From Siphonodentalium dalli (Eukaryota; Mollusca; Scaphopoda; Gadilida; Siphonodentaliidae), in assembly GCA_032622095.1 (NCBI GenBank), contig CP136066.1:55520609-55584608 (forward strand): a stretch of DNA of 64,000 nucleotides, in the 5' to 3' direction. Every line of letters begins with the position of its first letter. Position 1 is the stretch's first letter. Below the pieces are notes generated by a model. It was not told the DNA's origin and made no database searches. It saw only the letters and a list, made by a program, of their open reading frames with translations. The position numbers were made by a program, and so were the translations under genes. Of the stretch, positions 44,036-56,524 are shown one piece after another.

Positions 44036-46216
44036 TATAGTCTGGCTGTCGGGCTGAATATATAAGGTCTACCAGGAAAAAAATCTTAACAAGCTAAATT
44101 TGGTATCGTTGGAAAGAGGAGATCGTCATGTATAACATATCCAAAATCCGCTAAAATCCGCTTTGGGGAAAATGTTCTACAGCGCCCTGAATAGGGGTGG
44201 GTTCTAACGTAAATTATTAAGGTAAGTATACGATATGTTATGGCATAGGGATTACGTAGTTGTACAACTATGTGTGAAATTGGAGCAACGGAGCGAATAG
44301 AGTGACACGGACAGAAAATAATACAATCGCGGCCATAAAATGGCTGTCAAAATGGCCGCAACTCCAAAACATACCACGACGAAAGCAACATATTGGATAA
44401 CCACATAGGAGTGGACATACGTAATAGTAATGTACATTCATGTTGTTTAGTATCTTTAAACGTACACAGATCATTAAAATATCCATCTGCATGATGTATT
44501 GGTCATTTCAACGCAAGTCAAACCCAATGGTTAAATTTCTGTTTTTTAGCTTATCCAACATCCAACTGTCCGGACAAAATATAATAATTTTGGTCATGCA
44601 ACACACAAAGTAATGTTTCGCCATGCAGTGTATGGTAGTTTCATTGGACATTGTGATTAATTATTGAATGTAACACATACACCGAAGTGCACACCCTTGT
44701 GGTATAAAGACTAGTTAGATTTATGGAATTTGCTGCACTCTCCGTGATAATATGCCATACACATATGTCCCAATGCTTATCACACTGCAAAGAAACATCA
44801 ATATCTTCAATAGATTAGCGCCACATCTCACGAGATCAAAGAGATGGTACATCTTACAGATTATTTAAGACTAATTTTCACGCGGCTACCAAACCGGTTT
44901 ATTATTGGAACATTTTGTTCAAATTACTTCAGTCCCCACTTTACAACTGGGATATACTACCACACAATGCACAATATTAATTTTCAGTATCGTTTTGTCT
45001 TAAAATATCTTACCAGTACCACCCACGTAATTGTGCTAAATAGCAAGGGTTCATCGTTTAAAGCTGTTATTTCAGCGTTGAACATTCGCTAAATGTTGCT
45101 TTTTGTGGTTTTGTGTACAGCAACTATATGTAACTTTAGGGATAAGTGGCAAACGCGGTGATGCGGTTGCAGAAATCGTAGTAATTTTCGCATATATGTG
45201 GCTTCGGTGAATATAACGAAATATAATTTCCAGATATCAACACAGTCTCAACCACAGAATATGTAAACTATATTGGTCAAGTTTAGAATTTATTGAAGAT
45301 GGCTTTGTACTCCTCTGTGTTTTTGATAAATTGTGTTCATAATATACCACCATGCATTCTTGTTATAAAAGCGAAATATTCGTGTTTTATCACCTGATTG
45401 GAGGCAACTATGATTACTATTTTGAGATAGAGACAATGGAATCTTCACATTTTACCCAAACATGTATGCATATATCTTATATTGTTCCATAGCAGTGCAT
45501 TTTGAAAGGGTTAATTTTGTAGATATCAAAATAAATGATAATCGGTCACATTCACGAGACTACTCTGACGACATATATTTCTGCTTCTAGAAAACATCAC
45601 AGAATCAATACATCCATATCAAATCGCATTTAACTGTTTAATTACACATATAATCACACGATTCAACATAAAAAGTACATATAAAACTGCGTTATTGTTC
45701 CATTTATGTGTGTCCAAAAGTCCAGATTTAACCGTTGCATGAGACCCTGCTTTCGATTGCTCTCTCGTGATATTCATTAGGGAGAATTCTTACGTCTCTG
45801 ATCAAACGTTTCTCTTATACTCTGCAATGAATATCCTCAAATAATTTGAACGTTTGTTCTATCTTATAGGACTAGCAATTACATGTTTCACAAAGTGTAA
45901 ATTTCATTCACTTTTCTCCATTTTGGCGTCCGTTTTGGGAAAGACATTCTACAAATATGGTTTACGGCTAAACATTGTTTGTCAATATTTAAATTTATTG
46001 CGAATTTGGCATTAATTGTTGCATCTACCGCAGAAATTCAACAATTTCAGATATTAACAATCATATTGGGCGCCATCTTGAATAGAGAATTTTCCCCAAA
46101 GCGGATTTTAGCGGATTTTGGATATGTTATTCCTCAGATTCTGCTCGACAAAATTACACTAAAAACAGCTTGTTAATAATTTTTTCTAGGTCCAATGCTT
46201 AAACGACCAGACTATT
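44036..46216. mobile_element. 2.2-kb foldback with ~150-bp imperfect TIRs
   Basis: The left arm (about 44036-44190) holds 'atagtctgg', 'cttaacaagct', 'aacatatccaaaatccgcta' and 'aaatccgctttggggaaaat'. The right arm (about 46065-46216) carries these in reverse complement, ending 'ccagactat'. The ~1.9-kb interior is non-coding. 'gaaagggttaat' near 45506 suggests a further TTAA terminus inside. The target duplication may be TA. Confidence 0.6.
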
Positions 46217-47073
46217 AATAGAGTCCAATTTAAGTTAACAATGATAATGTATCAAATTCTACCAACAACACAGCTATCAAGATAAGACACCTCACTGCTG
46301 ACCCATTAATATCAATTATATAGCAGAGCTGTCAACTAATCGCTGGCATTGTTTATGCTGAAGGTTGGCATCTCTATTAAACCTATAACATTTATAATGA
46401 CCTCAGACCATCTGTAGAGTGATATACCATACTCAGCTGTGCAATGCAGCAAGATTTTCTAGTCTACTGTTAATAGCATGTCATGTGTATTGTTGAAACT
46501 TTTTTAAAATTACATACCATATCTTTCTTTATCTGCGCATTGGCATAAGAGACATCAGAAAATGATATAGCAATATTAATAGCTAAGTAGTCCAAATGCA
46601 TGGGATGGAATTGGTGAATTGGGTTTATTATCTCTCCAAACAAATTTACCAGTACATAACACAAGATTTTGGACCGATTTAAACCAAATTTGGTGTGGTG
46701 ACTCGGAGTACCCTTGGCAATGGTGTTAGTTTTTAAAATTTAGTTAACTTTAAAAAAAAAAATTAAATTGAACAAGGAGTTCAATCTAATTTAAATTTAT
46801 AAAAAAAAAAAAAAATTAAATTATTATTTTAAAAATTTGATACGTGGGCAAACAATGCATATAGTTACATGAAAGGTCATCGCTGGCCTTATAGAAGCCG
46901 TTGTTACTTTCACATCCCGTTCATTGATTTAAGTAAGTTTTATGGAGGTTCTGGATCAAGTAATAAACAAGAGGTGGCATCAGAGATGCTGTGTCTCGTT
47001 TTCGGTGGCTTACCGCCGGTGGCTACCGCCAATTGGTGTGCATCAGTATCGGTAGACTAATTAATAGGTAAAA
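46217..47073. other. No gene seen; A-rich tract
   Basis: AT-rich. 46734-46850 contains poly-A stretches around 'attgaacaaggagttcaatc', a short inverted repeat also present near 4525. Confidence 0.45.
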
Positions 47074-48430
47074 TCGAAAAATGACTAATTAAGGGCCATA
47101 ACTCTATCAGGCTGGTATTCGAACTCGTCCGAAATATTCTTGGCAAGTACGTCTATTCCAAATTTTAAACAAATCGGAGGACGTTTGTTGAAGTTATCGC
47201 GCTAATGAGCTAAAAATTCACGAAAAATGACTAATTAAGGGCAATAACTCTATCAAATTTTATCGGACCTGGCCGGTTTTCGAACTCGACCGAGATATTC
47301 TTGGGAGACACCTATATACCAAATTTCAATCAAATCGGATAACGTTTGTTGAAGTTATCGCGCTAACGAGCTGAAAATTAGTGAAAAATGACTAATTAAG
47401 GGCCATAACTCTATAAAGTTTTATCGGACCAGGCCGGTTTTCGAACTCGTCCGAGATATTCTTGGGAGACACCTATATACCAAATTTCAATCAAATCGGA
47501 TAACGTTTGTTGAAGTTATCGCGCTAACGAGCTGAAAATTCGTGAAAAATGACTAATTACGGGCCATAACTCTATCAAATTTTATCGGACCAGGCCGGTT
47601 TTCGAACTCGTCCGAGATATTCTTGGGAGACACCTATATACCAAATTTCAATCAAATTGGATAACGTTTGTTGAAGTTATCGCGCTAACGAGCTGAAAAT
47701 TCGTGAAAAATGACTAATTAAGGGCCATAACTCTATCAAATTTTATCGGACCAGGCCGGTTTTCGAACTCGTCCGAGATATTCTTGGGAGACACCTATAT
47801 ACCAAATTTCAATCAAATTGGATAACGTTTGTTGAAGTTATCGCGCTAACGAGCTGAAAATTCGTGAAAAATGACTAATTAAGGGCCATAACTCTATCAA
47901 ATTTTATCGGACCCGGCCGGTTTTAGAACTCATCCGAGATATTCTTGGGAGACACCTATATACCAAATTTCAATCAAATCGGATAACGTTTGTTGAAGTT
48001 ATCGCGCTAACGAGCTGAAAATTCGTGAAAAATGACTAATTAAGGGCCATAACTCTATCAAATTTTATCGGACCAGGCCGGTTTTCGAACTCATCCGAGA
48101 TATTCTTGGGAGACACCTATATCCCAAATTTCAATCAAATCGGATAACGTTTGTTGAAGTTATCGCGCTAACGAGCTGAAAATTCATGAAAAATGACTAA
48201 TTAAGGGCCATAACTCTATCAAATTTTATCGAACCAGGCCGGTTTTCGAACTCGTCCGAGATATTCTTGGGAGACACCTATATCCCAAATTTTAATCGAA
48301 TCAGATAACGTTTGTTGAAGTTGTTGCGCTAACGAGCCTAAAATCAGTGAAAAATGACAAAGGGCCATAACTCTGTAATAAATGTGCGGACAAACCCGAT
48401 TTTTTAAAAATCCGTCAATAAACGGTTGAG
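47074..48430. repeat. ~160-bp tandem array, about 8 units
   Basis: The unit includes 'gtgaaaaatgactaattaag', 'ggccataactctatc', 'ccggttttcgaactcgtccg', 'agatattcttgggagacacc' and 'gaagttatcgcgctaacgag'. Units start near 47074, 47220, 47381, 47541, 47703, 47864, 48023, 48184 and 48347. The first and last are diverged or partial. A GC-rich 'ccgcccgtccgcccgccgcc' tract follows at about 48448. The 205-aa minus frame at 48219-48836 crosses the array edge and is not called. Confidence 0.88.
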
Positions 48431-50267
48431 TTATAAGCAAAACACGCCACCCGCCCGTCCGCCCGCCGCCGCCAGCCCGCCCACCGTCCCCCATCAAACT
48501 ATAAGTCGAGTTTTGGAAAAAAACTTGACTAATAAAATCCACAACTCGTCCCCAGTTTATAGTGAAACTTACAAATCTCGTCCAGTAAATAAGGTCTAGG
48601 CCAAAGAATCGGTCAAGACCTGATATTCTTTGAATCTTTTGACCAGAGGTCATTAGAGTTAAAGTACTTTCCCCTAGCGGTGAAAGACGAAATCGACGAA
48701 TGTGGCACTTCTCGTAAGCGAGAGGTTTATTGTCATCTGCGTTGCTGCCATCTTCGGTGTGGACTGCCTTAATTTTGTTGAGTAGCCATATTGAATGGAA
48801 ACCTTTGCTGAAGTTAAAATATATTGAAGCCACCAAGACATTATAGCATTACAGATTCATGCATTAACTCAATAACCAAATCGAACAGACAATGGTATGT
48901 TTACGCTGATGACATGACATGGGTGTTGGTCACTGTGAGCTAATCTGATTAGTGTGACGACTACATGTATGGTGTAATCGTTGTTGACCGGCTTGATTGA
49001 GTGAGACATTACCAGTTCGCCTTGCGCTGTTGTGCATCAAATTCAGAAGTTATACAGTACATCAATATAGCAGCATACTCTGATGTCTTCTTAAAGGGAA
49101 TCGTCCGGTTGAGCAATTGTGGTGGAGAATCGGTGATGAGTTATAAGATTGAAGATAAGTATAATTCTTCTTGGCTAATTGACAATGTGCCATAAATGGG
49201 TTGGTGAACTGATGTATATATATTAGAATAAATATACATACAGGCACATGGATCAGTCAATGAAACAAACGTATATATAATTTCCGAAATTGTGAGATAA
49301 ATTGTGGTTATCATCTTACTATACATGTGTAACAGCACGCAGTTATATTATTGTAAACTGCTGCGTTGAGGGTGGTAAGATTGTTTTGTTCACGAAATAA
49401 TTTGAAATTCTCAGTCTATGGTTCAGAATGTGTGAAATTGTGTAAATCACATGAAATAAAGTTGGTTTGTTCCGCATTCTCACTGATGCAGGGATGCATA
49501 CAAGATTGGTTGTATTGTGTACATTTCATATAATTATACAATACATTACAGAGAGTTGTCAACTTTTCATAATTGCAGATTCCTAACATTTCATTAGGAA
49601 ATAGTTATTCAAGTTTACATAAATTGTTTTGAAAATTTGATTTGAAATATCACTGACTTTGTCGATGTTCATTTCCAGGCATATGGCAAAAATCTTTGTA
49701 TTACCAGAGTGTGTAGACAATACTAGACATCCCAGATTGGCTGTCATCAATCAGTGTGGATTCGACTCTGAAACAATGTTCAATTGGAAATGGGCACTGA
49801 ATGCATACATTTACATGTAACAGACTGATGGGACTATGAAATCATTCTATGTACCAGGGCAACTTGTGTGCTCTGTATATATTAGAACTGAACTCCAGAT
49901 GGTTCTTGTTAAAATGCCAATCAGCCTATAAGCTAGTAATCTACATAGTGTTGGGAATATGTGTGATCATTATGTGGGATAATTATTGGTAGGGGAAATT
50001 TAATGGCGTTTGTAAATTAAAAAAATTTAGTCATTTGGCTCCAGACCTAATTTACTGGACGAGTATTGTAAATTTACATAATTTAGTCATTTGGTTCAGT
50101 CCAGCCCTAATTTACTAGACGAGTTTTGTAAATTTCGCTATAAACCCGGGACTTGTTGTAGATCCTCTATACATGTATGTTTCCCCAGGGGTCTGTGTGA
50201 GCAGTACCAGTATCATAAAACTAATGATCTGAGATGAATAATGATGACTGCCCTGAATGCTTGAGTA
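48431..50267. other. No gene seen; foldback scraps
   Basis: 48533-48600 holds 'caactcgtccccagtttata' and 49990-50150 has two copies of 'cctaatttact..acgagt.ttgtaaattt'; both belong to the family of the hairpin at 59279-59402. The rest is unrecognised AT-rich sequence. Confidence 0.45.
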
Positions 50268-50480
50268 CAGTAATGGTCTAAGTAATCGACCCCTTGACCA
50301 CAGCAGAATTATGGGTAACTTTTCAGGATTTAGTTGGAAATATGGCTTGTTGCCATTCATCGGAAAGCTCTCATGGAGAGCTTTCCGATGAATGGCAACA
50401 AGCCATATTTCCGACTAAATCCTGAAAAGTTACCCATAATTCTGCTGTGGTCAAGGGGTCGATTACTTAGGGCATTACTG
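50268..50480. mobile_element. Palindromic CAGTAATG MITE, copy 5
   Basis: 213 bp, CAGTAATGGTC to GGGCATTACTG, flanked by TA at 50266-50267 and 50481-50482. The arms are nearly perfect, meeting at 'gaaagctctcatggagagct'. Confidence 0.9.
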
Positions 50481-50931
50481 TACTTGCATGATTGAGTGAG
50501 GAACATTTGTATGGAGATAGTGCTCAGTTTAAAAGTCACAAAACTTTTTGAGGGAGCAAAACTCATTTAAATATGCATGTGCAGAACAATTTAGTGCTAC
50601 ATGTAACACCATGATATGCTGCATGAACTCTGAATATAACTGCATGACATTGCAAGGTGTGGAAGATTTAGGAAAGACTTGGAGGCACCCTGCCCTTATT
50701 ACAATGTATGGACATTGGGCATATGGCTGCCAATAGACTCTTCCCATTCAAACCGTGTTCATTCAAGCATGTAGCCACTCCCAAAGTCATTATTCAAAAG
50801 ATATGTTGGGAACATATAAGAGATTATATTACCAAAGTTTCTTTCCATTCTGACTACCACATCTAAAAATAACCTAGAACATATCAGTGGGGAACTTAAT
50901 TGTTTTGAGGTGTTTATATAGCCAGTTATAT
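50481..50931. other. No gene seen
   Basis: Unrecognised AT-rich sequence between two MITEs, with only short frames. Confidence 0.4.
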
Positions 50932-50935
50932 TTAA

Positions 50936-51356
50936 CCTTTTCATGATGGGAGCTGGTGCAGAATGAAATATTCTGTGCCAGTGTATTCTCTTATATATAC
51001 ACGAGTCTCCCATTGGGAGCCTCGCATATATGAGGATGCACTGGCTTACAAGATCGAGATAAATTTTGTTAGGCCCATGCATACTCTTATATACAGTAAT
51101 GCCCTAAATAATCGACTCCTTAACCACAGCAGAATTTTGGTGATTTTTCAGGATTTAGTTGGAAACAAGCCATATTTCTGACTAAATCCGGAAAAATTAC
51201 CCATAATTCTGCCATTGTTAAGGAGTCGATTATTTAGGGCATTACTGTATGTGAGGCTTCCTATGGGAATCACATATATATGTATATATATATATATGAG
51301 AATGCACTGGCACCGCGGTTTTCGCAATATTTCAGGAAGCTCCAGTCATGGAAGGG
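50936..51356. mobile_element. piggyBac-like MITE, CCCTTTCATGA family, copy 4, carrying a nested MITE
   Basis: TTAA at 50932-50935 and 51357-51360. Left end CCTTTTCATGATGGGAGC, right end CAGTCATGGAAGGG. The first type II hairpin is at about 50977-51044. The second is split in its left arm by the CAGTAATG element at 51094-51247. Confidence 0.82.
51094..51247. mobile_element. Palindromic CAGTAATG MITE, copy 6, nested
   Basis: 154-bp deletion derivative, with TA at 51092-51093 and 51248-51249. Its insertion point in the host MITE differs from that of copy 2, so the two nestings are independent. Confidence 0.85.
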
Positions 51357-51360
51357 TTAA

Positions 51361-51679
51361 TTGTTGACTCCCCATAGATGTCCCTGGACGCTTTGCAATA
51401 TATATATCCCCAGAAGCCTCTGGCGATCTATGCCTCGCATCATATCCCTAGAAGCGCCTAAGAGTGTGTTACCAGATTTCCCCACAAGCCCTCCATGGGG
51501 CCACACTGGTGACAGACTGTAGTAATGAGTTCGTCCATGTGTCATCATGGGCAAAGCATGGGATTCCTGCTGTGTTAATTGGGGTCTACTAGTATATTGG
51601 AGCCAGGTGTGAGTGGTATCATTCTAAGTACTGGCTACCAACAGCAATGTGTCACCCAGCACAGATGGATTCTTGAATA
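51361..51679. other. No gene seen
   Basis: Unrecognised sequence between two TTAA elements. Confidence 0.4.
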
Positions 51680-51683
51680 TTAA

Positions 51684-52130
51684 CCCTTTCAGTGCCTCGG
51701 CCCTAATTTACGGTCTGTAAAATCGGCCCTAAAAAAAATAAAAAAAAAAAATTGTTTTTTTATTTGTTTTGTTTGTTTTGGGTTGAATTTTTTTTTGGGT
51801 ATGCTTAAGCATGCTATAGCAAATTTAAAAACAAACTGGATAAAACCTTAGGGGCATGTTATAACTCAAATCTATCACCAAGTATTAATAGTAATAATTT
51901 TGATGCCCATGTAAAACGTAAGATTCCCTGGCACTAAACCTACAAAATAAGTCTGTCAAAGAAAATAAGAAAAAATTATTAAAATTGTAAAAATAATAAC
52001 AAATGATGAAAAATGCCAATGCATTCTCTTATATATGCGAGGCGACCTATGGTCGACTCGCATATGTAAGAGAATGCATTGGCACAGGCTATATCGGTTG
52101 ATACAAAAATCGAACCTGGCACTGAAAGGG
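51684..52130. mobile_element. piggyBac-like MITE, CCCTTTCAGTGCC family, one type I hairpin
   Basis: TTAA at 51680-51683 and 52131-52134. The ends CCCTTTCAGTGCC and GGCACTGAAAGGG are perfect inverted repeats. A single type I hairpin lies at 52015-52083. The interior is A/T-rich. Confidence 0.85.
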
Positions 52131-52134
52131 TTAA

Positions 52135-53820
52135 CCCAATTGGCTGGTCAAATACACTTCAAAAGGTATCCCTACAGCCATTTACCCATGAGATAGTTAT
52201 ACTACAGGAATTTCATACTGATACGACAATATGTTTCAGTTGTCACCAAATGACTTATGTGGTAAAATATTGTGTATTCGCATATGCTATATATATGGAT
52301 TGTTAAATTTATCTTATATTATATCATTGATGTGGTATTCAATATACAAGCATGACACTGCTCTACAGGACTTGGTGTGTACGGGTAGCCTACAAGCTCC
52401 ATGTTGGTTCATTTTAACCTCACAACAAACTATTCCACTTATTTATCACAGAAGCATGTTTATAATATATGTTCACCAAAGAGTGGTTCAGTGTTACAAC
52501 TTACATGCAAACACATATTATCCACACCTATTCTTCTACTACAAGTTACAAAAACGCACCCTGAGGACCAAGCGGAACCTCACTATATACATGTATATGT
52601 ACAGCTGGAATCTTATATTCAAATATGCACCAATTAATTGACTACACGTTGTATGTATTCATTATGTGCATGTATTGAAATCCCGATATGTAATCGTACA
52701 CATTTATATTGGATAGTGTTTGTATTGGAGCCAGATTCGGCATAATCTTACAATAACACTGTAACTGTAAATCACTGAATATAATTTAGACGACAAGGGT
52801 TACCTTTGGGGTTGCAGTGTTTGCCTCTGATGTATTAGTAATGTAATCCCCTTACTCCAAACCACCGGGACCACAGAGATAAAAATATTCTACGAAACAT
52901 GAATTAGTAGCAACCAAATGTCCGTGCTAAATTTTAAATGGTGATGCCATAATGTGTTTGCAGAAGTTGAACTTCCAAATTCCACACTTAGCAAGATACA
53001 TGCCTTTTTTTAAGTCGAAACAAAGTTGAAGCAACCCTCCGAAAATCCAATGACATACATGTATGCCTATACTATACCCTGAACATTGATATAGGAAGAT
53101 TAGATGACTATTGATTTGTGCTAATAAATAAGAAGCCGTTCGAGCTATAGATTTAAGAACTACCCACGTCAGAAGCGGAGCCTCTCTACCGGTATGTACA
53201 TGTGTCCGTACAGCGAATTACCAATGAATAATAACAATCGCAAACAGCCCTGAACAGACCATTATATTTTAAAACATATTTGAACTTTGTAATGCGACAT
53301 CGCATTATTTGGCTAAAAACAACAGAGGATATATATCTAGCGTTTTTGAATTGATACCATTTATTTTTGCGAGCGACTAGTACTTTTCTCTGGTGGAAAT
53401 ACATTATTTCTGGCAGTAGCAACAGAAACTCGTTACCACAAAAAAAACATTGTACTTTCATAACACAACACTAATCCTAATGAAAAGGTCAAAGATGCTT
53501 TCTTGCCCAGGGCTCTTGTTCTCATGCAGGTGTCGACTTTTATCAAATTACGCACATATGTCCCGGCTTGTGCGCGTTAGGCCCAGTTGGAACTGTCACT
53601 CCAACAGATTATCCTCATTGCATCAACACAGAAACATGTTTATCACCATTTATGGAGCAACGGGGTACTATCTGATGAGCCAGAATTCCTGGGGAAATAT
53701 GGTCTGATACTGTTATATGGCCGGGTACATGCCGTCGGGGTTATGAGAAAGCAGCAGGGACATGACGGGGTGGTTAACACAGCTAGTGTGGGAACTAAAG
53801 AGTTAAAAGAAGAATAGACC
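52135..53820. other. No gene seen
   Basis: A 136-aa plus-strand frame (52231-52641) and a 91-aa minus-strand frame (53186-53461) exist but show no domain or repeat support, so neither is called. No RNA gene seen. Confidence 0.4.
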
Positions 53821-53824
53821 AATT

Positions 53825-54214
53825 GTGACCCGCCATATCAAATCCAGTCGTAAGTTTTTTTACCCTGTGCCAATGCATTCTCTTATATATGCGAGTCGAC
53901 CATAGGTCGCCTCGCATATATAAGAGAATGCATTGGCCTAACAATTTTTTATCATTTTTTTAAAATAAATGTTTCTTACAATTTTTAGGAAATAAAATAA
54001 AAAACATCCATTACCCTGCAGGGAGCCCCACACATATATAGAAGCATATAGAAGAGTGTAGTCTGCTCATGTTTATCTGGGGCTCTGTATGGGTGAAATT
54101 ATAAAATTGTTCAAGAATACAAGAACAAATAGGTCGCCTCGCATATATAAGAGAATGCATTGGCACAGGGTAAAAAAATTTCGACTTACGACTGGATTTG
54201 ATATGGCGGGTCAC
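53825..54214. mobile_element. GTGACCCGCC MITE with type I hairpin, copy 1
   Basis: The termini GTGACCCGCCATATCAAATC and the inverse GATTTGATATGGCGGGTCAC continue through 'cagtcgtaagt'. AATT lies directly outside both ends (53821-53824 and 54215-54218). Inside are one full type I hairpin (53870-53938) and a half hairpin (about 54130-54166). The interior matches copy 2 in opposite orientation. Confidence 0.85.
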
Positions 54215-54218
54215 AATT

Positions 54219-54542
54219 GTCATCATACAATGATAAGAGCTCTACCTGCCACTATCAATTACAAACAGCAAGCATGAAGTAGGCCTATATACTTAGCCAA
54301 GGGCTTTGATTCTATTCAATAAGCACATTGTGGGTGAGTTAATATCTCAGCAAGATTAATAATTCAAAGCTCTATTAGGCAGAACATGAAAATCAATTGA
54401 CGTCTAGATTGCAGTTGCAAAGACGACAAGAAATATAGATTTGAATCGATTGTGGTTTTATTGCAATGCATGTCATAATGTGTTTTTGTTGGCGTTATTA
54501 TCTGGAATGCCAAGCAGTTCAGCAAGGGCCTTTAGTTAAATA
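54219..54542. other. No gene seen
   Basis: Unrecognised AT-rich sequence. Confidence 0.4.
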
Positions 54543-54692
54543 CAAGCCTTGAAATAGCGTGTCTGTCATTTGCAGAATGAGATCCCCAGAGGGTGAATTT
54601 AGTGATGCTACCCCGCATAGTGGGCTAGCATCACCAAATTCACCCTCTGGGGACCTCATTCTGCAAATGACAGACACGCTATTTCAAGGCTT
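54543..54692. mobile_element. Palindromic 'GGACCTCATTCTGC' MITE, near-perfect hairpin
   Basis: CAAGCCTTGAAATAGCGTGT at the left faces its complement ACACGCTATTTCAAGGCTTG at the right. The arms of about 68 bp have very few mismatches and meet at a short loop near 54617. It would fold into one long stem. Confidence 0.85.
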
Positions 54693-54812
54693 GGTTAAAT
54701 ATATCTTTGGGCAAAAGCAATTTAATAGCCTGGTTTAGGAACCCATCCTTTAACTTTTTCCCATATTGTGAAAACATATTAATTATTGCTTGGTTATGAC
54801 CATGTTTCTTAA

Positions 54813-55070
54813 CCCTTACATGACTGGAGCTTCCTGAAATTTTTCAAAAAAACTGTGCCAATGTCTTCTCTTATATATGCGAGTCTCCCATAGAGAGCCT
54901 CGATTATATAAGAGAATACATTGGCCTAACAATGTTTACCTTGACCTTGTAATCCTGTGCCTTCTCTTGTATATGTGAGTCTCCCTATGGGATATTCGCA
55001 TATATAAGAGTGTGCACTGGCACAGGAGCTTTTATAATGCTGCACCAGTCCAGCTACAGTCATGAAAGGG
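54813..55070. mobile_element. piggyBac-like MITE, CCCTTTCATGA family, copy 5
   Basis: TTAA at 54809-54812 and 55071-55074. Ends CCCTTACATGACTGGAGC and 'agtCATGAAAGGG'. Type II hairpins at about 54856-54924 and 54955-55022, in opposite orientation, with spacer 'gtttaccttgaccttgtaat'. Confidence 0.85.
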
Positions 55071-55229
55071 TTAACTAACGGATAACATCTGGCATGAACG
55101 TTATACATCGGTTCAATAATCCAATACAAACTTTTAAGATTATTTTCTCGATAAAAATCGTGTGGACACTGCAGTGTATTAATGCTGTGCCGAACAAATC
55201 CAATTATCCATCGATAATAAATCCATGAG

Positions 55230-55624
55230 CGCACAGGTGTAACCATAGCACACATGTGTAATCGTAGCACACAGGTATAATCATAGCACACAGGTATAAT
55301 CATAGCACACAGGTGTAATCGTAGCACACAAGTATAATCATAGCACACAGGTATAATCATAGCACACAGGTATAATCATAGCACAGGTATAATCATAGCA
55401 CACAGGTATAATCATAGCACACAGGTATAATCATAGCACACAGGTATAATCATAGCACACATGTATAATCATAGCACACAGGTATAATCATAGCACACAA
55501 GTATAATCATAGCACACATGTATAATCATAGCACACAGGTATAATCATAGCACACAGGTATAATCGTAGCACACATGTGTAATCATAGCACACAGGTGTA
55601 ATCGTAGCACACAGGTATAATCGT
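55230..55624. repeat. 19-bp tandem array, about 21 units
   Basis: The unit is CACACAGGTATAATCATAG, with A/G and T/C variants clustered at both edges (GTGTAATCGTAG). One unit near 55381 is 2 bp short and shifts the frame. Non-coding. Confidence 0.9.
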
Positions 55625-56520
55625 TTAAGCAATAAAGCCATTTTAATTTTCCTGAACATGATATGAATGATTTCAAAGTTAGGTGGTAACCTTCAGTGTA
55701 AATGTCAATAAAAGGAAATCTGTCGACCTGACAGTAATCAGTCAATTAAGAGCAATTAAAGACAATGTAGCAAGTCATCTGCCCCCTGGATATGACACTT
55801 CCACTCTGAATATCTTCCCCCACTTATGAATAATAAAATATTTTACTCATTTGATATCGCTTGATCCTAAAATTGGTAGAAAAAAACATAATCAGCATGA
55901 AACAAAAATCAGACCAAGATATTTCTGCTTATTATTGTTTATATTGTCATGGAACGGCAAGGAAATCACTTTTACTGAGAAAAAAATGTTTGAGTCAGAG
56001 TTTGGGGTGGGGGGAAAATGTCCAGACCTGGATATCACACCCCCACCCCCACCCAGCACTTACATGACAAAAAACCTCTTATGGTTTTATTGCTTATTTT
56101 GCTTTTTATAGTGAGAGTTTGAGGGTATGGGGTGGGGGGGGGGATAGATGTTATGTTTAGGATCACCTCCAGAAGGAAGCTGTAGAATTTGAATGATTTT
56201 TAGCTCACCTGAGACAACGAACTGTAATTATTACTCGTCATCTGTTCGTCTGTCTGCCAACAATTTTCTTTTCGGGAACCATAAGACCAAATAAGTTCAT
56301 ATCTGGTGTTACTTAGGTGACTCACATTAAGATTTGTTCAAATGAGGTCACCAGATCAAATAGATGTGAAGCCTGAGGGCCCTATATATCTGTAATCTCT
56401 TCCCCTTCAAATTGTTTGGTCATGCAGCAAAAAATGTTTAACCCAATTTTTTGGGCCAAGACCCCCTATAGAATTTGAGCAACGATTTTGAATGAGTATT
56501 ACATAGTATGTCTCTTGGGC
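55625..56520. other. No gene seen; dispersed repeat on the minus strand
   Basis: 56198-56360 ('tagctcacctgag', 'gactcacattaagatttgtt') is the reverse complement of part of the repeat at 4600-4860. A poly-G run sits near 56132. No coding frame. Confidence 0.5.
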
Positions 56521-56524
56521 ATAT

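Noticed and set aside
48219-48836. 205-residue minus-strand frame as a gene
   Set aside because: It runs from unique sequence into the 160-bp array and has no recognisable domain.
52231-52641. 136-residue plus-strand frame as a gene
   Set aside because: Composition is that of random AT-rich DNA, with no domain, repeat or splice support.
55230-55624. CRISPR array
   Set aside because: Units are contiguous 19-bp tandem repeats without spacers, in animal DNA.
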